Source: Deltaproteobacteria bacterium (lineage in GTDB: Bacteria > Myxococcota_A > Polyangia > HGW-17 > SLPX01). Taken from it: a stretch of 64,000 nucleotides of DNA. Of the stretch, positions 21,050 through 30,427 are shown piece by piece; the first letter of the stretch is position 1; every line of letters begins with the position of its first letter. The stretch spans positions 147,159 through 211,158 of the forward strand of contig JAGGXR010000162.1 in NCBI GenBank assembly GCA_021162935.1, written 5' to 3'. A program made the position numbers and the translations under genes. The notes beneath the pieces are model-generated. The model did no database searches. It saw nothing but the letters and a program-made list of their open reading frames with translations, and had not been told where the DNA came from.

Positions 21050-22855
21050 TCAACGAAACACGGCGCCGAGCCCTTTGGCAAGCCAGGTCGCCACCTGCGC
21101 AGGCCGCTCTTCCCCAGGAGGACCCAGCCAGACAAGGTCTGCCGATACGAGATAGGGCGCCATCCGATTCGGGGCAAGCAGTCGGGCCATGGCCGCCTGA
21201 CGACGAGCCTGTCGGATGTGCCCCAGACCGACCTGGGCCCGCGCCATGCCGAGATGGCACATCCATGGCTGCCAGTAACCGTAATCCAGGGCACGTCGGT
21301 ACCACATCAAGGCAGTACGAACATCGCCGCGATCCAGTGCTACGGATCCTTCGAGCAACAAGGCAGGAGGAAAGCCTGGCCGAAGCAACAACGCCCGATC
21401 CGCCAGAGCTTTGGCCGATACAACGTCGTGCTGCTGCAGGCGGTGCTCCCCGTGGCCCACCAAGGCTCTCGGTTGGCAGGGAGCCTTCCTGGCGGCCACC
21501 TGCCACAGAATCGGGTCGTTTCGATACTGTTCCAGAGTGGACTGGAGCCCGGCCGTCCACCACACGACGAAGGGCAGCACGAAGGCGGTGGCCCAGGCCC
21601 AGACCGGCACTCTGCCCAGCAGCCGGTCCTGTTGCTTCGCCGACCAGTCCCGCGCCGCAGCGGCCACCCACCAGGCAACGGCAACCATCAAGAAAACGAA
21701 GCCGATCGAGGGCCAATAGGCAAACCGATCCGCACGCCGATTCGGCATCCATACCAGGTTGGATGTGGGAAGAAACGTGATCCCATAAAAGATGAGTCCG
21801 GAGACAGCAAGCCGCCCGGCCTTTCCGGCCCGCCTCACGGCGAACCAACTCCAGGCCACGAAACCACCCAAGGAAAGCAGGGCCAACAGAAACCACCCGT
21901 TCAGGCCCACCGAGACATCGCAATACTCGGGCGAAAGACCAAAGCCGCCCGACGCGACCCCACCAAAACTCAAAAGCGTCGAGCGCAAGGCCCACAGGGC
22001 GCGCACGCCCCACGAGGCCTGCCACAGATCTCCTTGGTGCCGGTATAACGGGCCAGCATAGGGGTCGAGCCCGCCGAACAACACGAATCGAAACAGCACG
22101 ATGGCCGCCAGCCCAGCGGCTGCCCAGACATACTCCACCGACCCTGAACGCAACTCGGAACGCAGCCCACGCCCCGACAGAACCGCCATGGAAAACGGTA
22201 CGGCCACCAGAGCCACGGCCGCCGATTCCTTGCTCATCACGGCCGCCAACAACAACAGGCTCACCAGAGGCGCAACGATCATGCGCAGGCGAAAAGACCT
22301 TCGACGATTGTGGAGCAGGGACAGCCACCAGCCCGTGGCGAGCACGCAAACCAGGGAGTCCTCGCCAAAACTCGGAACCGCAATCACTTCTGCGTGCACC
22401 GGCAGCACAGCGAACAGCACCCCCGCTACCACCGAGGCCCAGAGCCTGCCCAGCAACTCACGCACGAGAAAAAATAGCAGAACCGCTGCTCCCACGTGCC
22501 ACAGGAGCCCGACCACGTGGTACCCAGAAGACGCCCCGCCGAAGAGCCGCCACTCCATCCAGTTCAGAAGGACCATGGCTGGGCGACCGGCGTCTGGACG
22601 CGCCAGACTCGCGGCTGTCCCGTCGAACAGATCCGCCCACACGTGGGCGCCGTGGAGAAAATGGTTATCCACGATGGTCCAAAAATCATCATAGGCGAGG
22701 CCGAATCCGAGCACGCGCACCGAAGACACGAAGGCCACGAACCCCACGACCAGAGCCCACAACCAGGCATCGGCCTTGGCCGCGCCATGCGCCTCGTCGA
22801 GGGAACCTCCTGGACTGCTCGAATGATCCTGTTGCTTGGAAGCGGGCAGTGACAT
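21050..22855 (-). CDS. TMTC-like multi-pass membrane protein with C-terminal TPRs
   Basis: The 601-aa protein has about 10-12 hydrophobic segments (residues about 30-440) followed by a soluble helical region with TPR-like repeats (about 460-590, e.g. ALADRALLLRPGFPPALLLEGSVALDRGD). The YDDFW motif in the first extracytoplasmic loop and SSGYHVVGLLWH resemble GT-C glycosyltransferases of the TMTC/PMT type, which transfer sugars from lipid carriers. The acceptor is unknown. ATG 22855 is chosen over an upstream TTG. The gene starts right after the gdhA terminator, so it probably has its own promoter, which I could not identify. Confidence 0.7.
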   Translation of the reverse strand: MSLPASKQQDHSSSPGGSLDEAHGAAKADAWLWALVVGFVAFVSSVRVLGFGLAYDDFWTIVDNHFLHGAHVWADLFDGTAASLARPDAGRPAMVLLNWMEWRLFGGASSGYHVVGLLWHVGAAVLLFFLVRELLGRLWASVVAGVLFAVLPVHAEVIAVPSFGEDSLVCVLATGWWLSLLHNRRRSFRLRMIVAPLVSLLLLAAVMSKESAAVALVAVPFSMAVLSGRGLRSELRSGSVEYVWAAAGLAAIVLFRFVLFGGLDPYAGPLYRHQGDLWQASWGVRALWALRSTLLSFGGVASGGFGLSPEYCDVSVGLNGWFLLALLSLGGFVAWSWFAVRRAGKAGRLAVSGLIFYGITFLPTSNLVWMPNRRADRFAYWPSIGFVFLMVAVAWWVAAAARDWSAKQQDRLLGRVPVWAWATAFVLPFVVWWTAGLQSTLEQYRNDPILWQVAARKAPCQPRALVGHGEHRLQQHDVVSAKALADRALLLRPGFPPALLLEGSVALDRGDVRTALMWYRRALDYGYWQPWMCHLGMARAQVGLGHIRQARRQAAMARLLAPNRMAPYLVSADLVWLGPPGEERPAQVATWLAKGLGAVFR

Positions 22856-22858
22856 GGC

Positions 22859-22901
22859 CAAAAACAATACGGCCCCTGCTCGATTTGATCAAGGGCCGTA
22901 T
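22859..22901 (-). terminator. Intrinsic terminator of gdhA
   Basis: On the minus strand a perfect 9-bp inverted repeat (ATACGGCCC ... GGGCCGTAT, 17-nt loop) is followed by TGTTTTT. It lies about 60 nt after the gdhA stop and only a few bases before the next start codon. Confidence 0.75.
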
Positions 22902-22960
22902 CTCGGTTTTCAGACTTCAGTCGATCGCAGGGACCGACCACCGATCTTCAGGGCGACGAA

Positions 22961-24435
<1,475 letters not shown>

Positions 24436-24500
24436 TCCCGTCCTGCCCGAAATTCTTTTTTTTGGTGCTCACGAAAATTTGGATGCACCGACAGCGCCAC

Positions 24501-25784
24501 CTAACGATGCCAGACACGTCTGGCCACCACGAACGATCCTGCCACGAAAAAACCAACCACGGCCACCGGCCAAAAAGGTGAACGGGCCCCCACATGGAAC
24601 AAAGCGGCACGATCCACCAGCCAACCCAGCAGAGGGGCAAGTAGCATGGTCGCCAGCGCCTTGCCCTGACCCTCCACGGACAAAATCGTGGCCGCCTGAT
24701 CCTCGGAACTATGAGCAAAGAAACGGCTGATCAGGACCGGCCGCCAGAGGTTCTGCAGGACCACCAAGGCGGCCAGCGCTACGATCATCGTCGGGGGGGA
24801 TCCGAACCACATGGCCACCGCCAAACCAACGAACAGGCCGAGCAGGGTCAGCCACAGAAGATCCGCCGCATCCTCTTCGGTCCGTTGCTTGGCCAGACGA
24901 CCCGCTTGGCGACTCGCAACGGCGGACAGGAGATACAACGCAAAGTAGACAGGTCCCACCAGGAGAGCCACCCGTGCGTGCTCACCCAGCCCACGCGCCA
25001 GCGCCACAGACGCCCCGAGTTGGAGGGCCGCCGCCTTGAGGACAGGCTGCAGATAGTCCTTGGATGCCTTGACGATCCCTTCGAATCCCATGGCCTCGGC
25101 CATGACCCGCCTGAGTTGTCCCCGATGCATCACAGAACAAAGAGTCTCCTTGAGATGGCTGGTGATCCGCACCCAGGCCTGCCACAGCCCAGACTCGTCG
25201 CCAGTCTCTGATTGTGGGCTCCGATCCAACTCTTTCGGATACGTAGCAAGGTTGACGAGGTCCGCCAGGTAGGGCAGCATCGCCACAAAGAAAATGATCT
25301 GATAGCTCCTCCACAGAAGCACGAACACGGCCGCCAAGGTTACGGACACGGCGGATCCGATCTGACTCCAGGACCGGGTCAGGCCGTAAATCGAAATTTT
25401 TTCGTCCAGACGGCCCTCAAGCCGCAGCCACGTCAAAATCATGGCCTTGTGGGTCCCGGAACGAAAGGCGTCGCCAAGGCCGAACAGTGCCATCCCCACG
25501 GCCAGGATCGCAGGGTGCTGTGCCAGGCCCAAAATCGCAAAGCTGACGAGATACGACGAAAAGGAGAACACCATGGCCCGGCGGCGGCCGTATAGATCCG
25601 CCACCACGCCGGAAAGCACCTCAAAAAGGTTCACCGTAACCTCTCGGACCGCCACAAGCAACCCAATCGAGAAAAACGACAGGCCCTTGTCCAAAAAGAT
25701 CAAGATGAGGAAGGGTTCGAAATACCGCTGATTCTTCAGGAATCCGTAGAGGCAGAACCGAAACAGCATGCGGGACCGGCCCAT
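24501..25784 (-). CDS. Major facilitator superfamily transporter
   Basis: The 427-aa protein has twelve hydrophobic segments and an MFS motif A-like loop between TM2 and TM3 (GVVADLYGRRRAM). The charged central loop (about residues 185-210) separates the two six-helix halves. The substrate is unknown. The ATG lies 3 nt after the stop of the upstream lipoprotein gene, so it is the last member of the sulfatase/PEP-binding/lipoprotein run. No clear ribosome-binding site is present, which fits translational coupling. Confidence 0.8.
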   Translation of the reverse strand: MGRSRMLFRFCLYGFLKNQRYFEPFLILIFLDKGLSFFSIGLLVAVREVTVNLFEVLSGVVADLYGRRRAMVFSFSSYLVSFAILGLAQHPAILAVGMALFGLGDAFRSGTHKAMILTWLRLEGRLDEKISIYGLTRSWSQIGSAVSVTLAAVFVLLWRSYQIIFFVAMLPYLADLVNLATYPKELDRSPQSETGDESGLWQAWVRITSHLKETLCSVMHRGQLRRVMAEAMGFEGIVKASKDYLQPVLKAAALQLGASVALARGLGEHARVALLVGPVYFALYLLSAVASRQAGRLAKQRTEEDAADLLWLTLLGLFVGLAVAMWFGSPPTMIVALAALVVLQNLWRPVLISRFFAHSSEDQAATILSVEGQGKALATMLLAPLLGWLVDRAALFHVGARSPFWPVAVVGFFVAGSFVVARRVWHR

Positions 25785-25787
25785 GGG

Positions 25788-27359
25788 TCAGTTTCGAACC
25801 TGGACCCGACGTCGAGCGATGATCCGCTGGTTTCCATCCGTGTCCGTGGCACGGACATCGATGAGATGCGGACAGGACGTGAGTTGGGTGGTATCCAGGG
25901 TGCCGTGATACCCCACGTCGCTGCAATGCGGATATCCGGGCCAGACGAGACAGACGTCCGGCCGGTTGGATCCATACGTCATGGGCACCACGGTGGTGCC
26001 ATCGATCACCAGGTCCACGGCTGACACGCCTTTGTTGTCCAGAGCCCATCCAGAGACGGTCACCTGACCAGACAATTGGCCATCTGCCGTGGGCTGGTCC
26101 AGGGAGCCGAATGGGGCCAGATGCTGATCGAGCCAGGCCGCATTCGCTGTCACGGTGGATTGGGATCCGATGATCAAATAGGCACGGGCTCGGACTGTGC
26201 CGTTGGCGGGAATCCCGAAGGAGAAGAGACCGCGAAAATTATTGAAGGGCAGCGACCGCTGCTGCCAGCCCTGAAAGGCCGTCAGTCGGTTCTCCATGTA
26301 CAGGCCGACTCCATAATCGAGATTCGAATCCTGCATGGTCACCCAGCCGCCGGGGCTTTGGAACTCCACGTGATGGAATCGATTCTGGCCATCCGTATCT
26401 ATGGGGACCTCGGTCCCGTTCGAATCGAAGAGGCGCCACAAATCGGGCCCGCCATGACCGTTGGCCGTGTACACGGTGGGCATTTCTTGGGCAGTAGCGC
26501 GGTGCTCCATGGCGGACAGATTCGTCAATGTATAGTCCAATTCCACGATGTAGTGGGCCACGAAGCGAAGCCGCTCGACGACCTGGACGTCGCCGCGACG
26601 CTGCCTGAGATTCGAATCGTTGCAGGCATTCGAATCACAGTCCCGGCGGTCCCAGTTCGGATTCCAAAACAATGGTGTCGTGGTGACGGTGATGACCCCA
26701 CCGGTCAGGTCCACCGAATCGGTGCCCGAGCCCACGTTGCAACGATTTCCGCCCTGAACCGGGTCCCAGCCCAGGAAGGTAATGGAGTTTTCACAGTGGG
26801 TGGGCGTCGTGGCACAGACGGCGTCCGCGGCGCAGTCTTGCATCTGACGGTCCGGATCGTAAAAGGCGACCTGCACCTCTCTGCCCGTATCGTTCGCGTC
26901 GATGACGTTCGTACCGTTTATGCCCTGATGCCCATCGTCCATTCCAAAGTAGACGATGGTGCCGCCCCACTCCCTTCGAATCCCGACCTTGAGCGTATGA
27001 CTCTGATTGTAGACGAAGTCGTCGTGGAATGCATTCTCCTGGACCGACTCGAATGAGCCGGCTGGCGACTGCCCCCGAAGCGACGAATCGGAAACAGGGT
27101 CGGGCTCGGCCACCTGTTGGCAGTTGCCGCTCCCGTCCGGCTGGACCTGGCCGTCGGCGGCCCCATCGGCATGAGCCTGCCCATCGAGGCGTGCATCCAA
27201 GAAGCCATCGACCATCACGGAGCCATCTCCCGCATCGACGGAGGCTGCATCCTGCGTCGCACCGCCACCAGAGGAACCACCACAACCCGGGGCGAGCCAG
27301 ATGATCGACAGTCCAACAAGGACTATCGTTCTCGGCAATGAACTGTTTTCCCTCTTCAT
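25788..27359 (-). CDS. Secreted lipoprotein with C-terminal Ig-like domain
   Basis: The 523-aa product has a lipoprotein signal (LAPGC, Cys26) after MKRENSS. An Asp/Gly/Ala-rich linker (about 30-75) leads to a large beta-rich domain of unknown family (about 80-430) with several Trp and Cys. The last ~90 residues contain GQVTVSGWALDNKGVSAVDLVIDG, the pattern of bacterial Ig-like modules that often follow catalytic domains. ATG 27359 follows GGAGG by 7 nt, and the longer frame overlaps the upstream gene. It lies 28 nt after the PEP-binding gene. Confidence 0.75.
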   Translation of the reverse strand: MKRENSSLPRTIVLVGLSIIWLAPGCGGSSGGGATQDAASVDAGDGSVMVDGFLDARLDGQAHADGAADGQVQPDGSGNCQQVAEPDPVSDSSLRGQSPAGSFESVQENAFHDDFVYNQSHTLKVGIRREWGGTIVYFGMDDGHQGINGTNVIDANDTGREVQVAFYDPDRQMQDCAADAVCATTPTHCENSITFLGWDPVQGGNRCNVGSGTDSVDLTGGVITVTTTPLFWNPNWDRRDCDSNACNDSNLRQRRGDVQVVERLRFVAHYIVELDYTLTNLSAMEHRATAQEMPTVYTANGHGGPDLWRLFDSNGTEVPIDTDGQNRFHHVEFQSPGGWVTMQDSNLDYGVGLYMENRLTAFQGWQQRSLPFNNFRGLFSFGIPANGTVRARAYLIIGSQSTVTANAAWLDQHLAPFGSLDQPTADGQLSGQVTVSGWALDNKGVSAVDLVIDGTTVVPMTYGSNRPDVCLVWPGYPHCSDVGYHGTLDTTQLTSCPHLIDVRATDTDGNQRIIARRRVQVRN

Positions 27360-27387
27360 CCCGCTACCTCCAGCACGAAGCGCGCTT

Positions 27388-30363
27388 TCAAAATTGCGCT
27401 GCATCCATGACCACGCCGACGCCTTGAACGCCGTCCACGAACGCCTCAATGGGGACATCCAGTCGAATGTGGCGGACCGCCCCGTCCAGTTCCGTCCGAA
27501 TCGGTTCGTGGGCATGGAGCCAGCCCAGGTCCAGCCGACCGCCCGGGCCGATCTGGTGCACGTGGAAATAGGCGACACCGAAACAGGTCAAATTATGAAA
27601 AAAGTGGGATCCCTGGGAGGGCTCCACCTTGAGATCGGCGAAATCCGTCTCCACGATGACCCGAGCCGTGGAAATCTGGGACCAGGCCACGGGAATACCG
27701 AGCCACGGGTCGCGCGATCCCCAACGGCCTGGACCGATAAGCACGCAGGGACGATGCTCCTCGAGGAGTTCCTGGTTGATGGAATCGATGACGCGCGCCA
27801 CCCGCTGGGTGTCCACCCGATTGAGGCGTTTTGGATCCACGTAGACCACGTCCAGAATCGGACCGGACCGACCGTGGCCCAAAGTCTGCTTCGAAAAGAC
27901 GACCGCTTTGTCGATCTGGTCCGACCCAATGTCGATATCTTCCGAGGTCCGGGCGGACACCATCGGCCGGACCTGCAGGACGTGAAACCGCTGGTCTCCC
28001 ACCGCAGAAGAATCGACATCCAGGGCAAACTCGATCTCGACAGGCGTGCCGATCCCCTCCTGAAGAACTCCGAGCAACCCGTCGAGTAGATCCGGAAGGG
28101 GCATCATCTTCTGACTCAGCAGAGACGAAAAGGTCACCAGTGGTGTGCCCCGGCCCACGCCCGCCACGATCCGGTCGTTATCCGGTTCGTACGTGGAAAA
28201 AACGTAGTTCGCCCAAATCGCGCGCGACGCCTCCACCGTGCTCGTGCGCAGCAAACTCGCGTCCTCGTCCATCCCCGGAATGAGGTCGGACCGCTCCATG
28301 TCCAACGCGTAAAACATGCGCTGAGCATTGTCGAGCTTGTCTTTCACCGACGAGAACTGCGGAAGCACCTGAGGATGGCGAGGACAGAACCGAAGAGCCT
28401 CAAAACCATCCACGACCGACTTGCCCAGCCCGACCGCCAGCAGAGCCACCCCATCGTCGGGCCGCACGTTCCCGAACGGATAGTAATTGTACGAGGACGC
28501 CACCCCAGAAATGGTTGGATAAAACAGGGTGCCATGCTGCGACCCCACCAAATGCTGGACGAGCACGGCCATGCGCTCCTCCTCGATGCGATGAGGCGTG
28601 GTGGCGAGATAGTTGCGCGCATCGCGAAAATACGTGGAGGCGTAGACCACTTTAATGGCTTCAATGAGCTGCGCGAGCCGCACGTCGAGCGAAGGATGAC
28701 AGTTGGGCAGCATCACCGTGGCATACACGCCGGCAAAGGGCTGATACAATGAATCTTCCAGGATACTCGAGGATCGGACCGCCAAAGGCCCCGTGGACTG
28801 CCTGAGCAAAGCGGCAAGATCACGCCGTATGGGCCTGGAAAACCGCCCCCGTCGAAAGTCGTCCAGGATCTCCTGGTCCGACATGAGCGCAGCCTGGCTC
28901 ATAAAATCCTGCAAATCGTTCTGCGCCAAGAACTGTTCGAAGATGTCTGACGCGAGCACCACGGTGGATGGAATCGTGACGTGCACGTTCGGAAGGTCCA
29001 CCTTCTTCTGCGCCAGCAATTTGTTGACGAAGGCAAGTCCTCGCCCCTTGCCCCCCATGGACCCCGACCCAATTTTCGAAAAAATGACGTATTCGTCGTA
29101 GGTGTCTGCTTCAAAATCAACGATGATGTGTCGCTGAATTTCACGCAGATACGCGGTGATCGTGCTCACAAGATGCTCGCGCAACTCGGCGGTGCTCGGA
29201 AATTCTCCCACGGTGACTGGACGAAGCATCGTGGCCAACTCGAATTCGGATCGAGCCTTGAGCCACGCCGAAAAGTGATTACGACGCGCATGGAAAACCA
29301 CGGACTCGTCTGGCACGACGAGGAGCTTCTTGCCCAATTCCTTGAGGTCCTTGGCGCGACCGACGACGGCGCCGTCAGGCGTTCGGAACACAAAATCCCC
29401 GAACCCGAAGTGGGCGAGCATGAATCGCCGTAGCTCGTCGAGGAGATTGGGCGAGGTTTTGGAAATGAACTCAGCGCCTGCCTGCCGGGCGAGTATCTCA
29501 TGAGACGGGTCGGTGGATTGCAACAAAACGGGCACGTCCGGAAGCTTCGTGCGGACATAACGAGCCAAATCCATTCCGCTCGTGAGATATTCCTGGCCGT
29601 GTTTGGGAAAGCTGACGTCGGAGATGACCCCGAGGAGACTTTCTGCATAGCGGTCGATCAGGGCGGTCGCTTCTTCGTAATTGTGGGCCAACAGGATCTT
29701 CGGCCTTGCCCGAATCCGCAAGAGCCGATGGGGAAGGTTGAACCCCTCGGCCATCAGACGCGATGTCTGGGACGTCACTTCCGTATAGATTTGCGGCAGG
29801 AAGACCGAGTAGAAACGAACCTCGTCCTCGACCAAAACAATGACCTGGACCCCACCTTCGAGGACATCGTGGTCCGCATTCATGCGGTCTTCGACCTGCT
29901 TGATCATGGCGAGCAGGACCTTGACGTCTCCCTGCCACAGAAACAGCCAGTCCACGGCGCCACAATTTCTCAAAGCGTCCAGTTCTGGTAAATCCCATGC
30001 ATGGGCGGCAAGAACTCCGATGGGCACATCCTGCGTCTTTTTCACCTCTGCGGCAAGATCGGCCACATCCATATCCTGGAGTCGGGCCGTGGCCACCACC
30101 ATGTCCACCGATTGCGTGGCCAAAATGTCGAGCGCCTCCTTGGCCGACGACGCCCGATAGAATTTAGGCACGTACCGCATGTTCAGATCGAGATTTCGGT
30201 ACTCCTGAAAAATCAACTCGGCGAGCTGACCATCCTCTTCCATGATGAACGCACTGTAGGGAGCCGCCACGATCAAAATGTCCCTGATCCGATGCTCCAT
30301 CAGGGCGGAGAACTCTTCGAGCCTCATCCCGTAGCGGCTGTCCAACTCCATCTTGCGCTTCAT
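27388..30363 (-). CDS. REC-like/PEP-pyruvate-binding domain protein (PPDK_N)
   Basis: The 991-aa product has two receiver-like domains (residues about 25-160 and 172-320; DILIVAAPYSAFIMEEDG, VIVLVEDEVRFYSVF) and then an ATP-grasp-like PEP/pyruvate-binding domain (about 425-790) with GGKGRGLAFVN (438-447) and RSSSILEDSLYQPFAG (530-545). The phosphohistidine and PEP-utilising domains of true PEP synthase or PPDK are not seen, so it probably phosphorylates or senses rather than making PEP. Similar stand-alone proteins occur in Bacteroidetes and deltaproteobacteria without an assigned role. ATG 30363 follows AGGAGG. It follows the sulfatase gene by 64 nt. Confidence 0.8.
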   Translation of the reverse strand: MKRKMELDSRYGMRLEEFSALMEHRIRDILIVAAPYSAFIMEEDGQLAELIFQEYRNLDLNMRYVPKFYRASSAKEALDILATQSVDMVVATARLQDMDVADLAAEVKKTQDVPIGVLAAHAWDLPELDALRNCGAVDWLFLWQGDVKVLLAMIKQVEDRMNADHDVLEGGVQVIVLVEDEVRFYSVFLPQIYTEVTSQTSRLMAEGFNLPHRLLRIRARPKILLAHNYEEATALIDRYAESLLGVISDVSFPKHGQEYLTSGMDLARYVRTKLPDVPVLLQSTDPSHEILARQAGAEFISKTSPNLLDELRRFMLAHFGFGDFVFRTPDGAVVGRAKDLKELGKKLLVVPDESVVFHARRNHFSAWLKARSEFELATMLRPVTVGEFPSTAELREHLVSTITAYLREIQRHIIVDFEADTYDEYVIFSKIGSGSMGGKGRGLAFVNKLLAQKKVDLPNVHVTIPSTVVLASDIFEQFLAQNDLQDFMSQAALMSDQEILDDFRRGRFSRPIRRDLAALLRQSTGPLAVRSSSILEDSLYQPFAGVYATVMLPNCHPSLDVRLAQLIEAIKVVYASTYFRDARNYLATTPHRIEEERMAVLVQHLVGSQHGTLFYPTISGVASSYNYYPFGNVRPDDGVALLAVGLGKSVVDGFEALRFCPRHPQVLPQFSSVKDKLDNAQRMFYALDMERSDLIPGMDEDASLLRTSTVEASRAIWANYVFSTYEPDNDRIVAGVGRGTPLVTFSSLLSQKMMPLPDLLDGLLGVLQEGIGTPVEIEFALDVDSSAVGDQRFHVLQVRPMVSARTSEDIDIGSDQIDKAVVFSKQTLGHGRSGPILDVVYVDPKRLNRVDTQRVARVIDSINQELLEEHRPCVLIGPGRWGSRDPWLGIPVAWSQISTARVIVETDFADLKVEPSQGSHFFHNLTCFGVAYFHVHQIGPGGRLDLGWLHAHEPIRTELDGAVRHIRLDVPIEAFVDGVQGVGVVMDAAQF

Positions 30364-30427
30364 GAAACCTCCTCGAGGGACCAACCGAATCCTACCACCT
30401 TCCCATCCCCGAACAGCAGCCGCAAAC

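Noticed and set aside
20889-22349. 486-codon open frame on the minus strand
   Set aside because: It is an out-of-frame shadow of the TMTC-like gene and of the metallophosphoesterase upstream region. High GC makes such long frames common.
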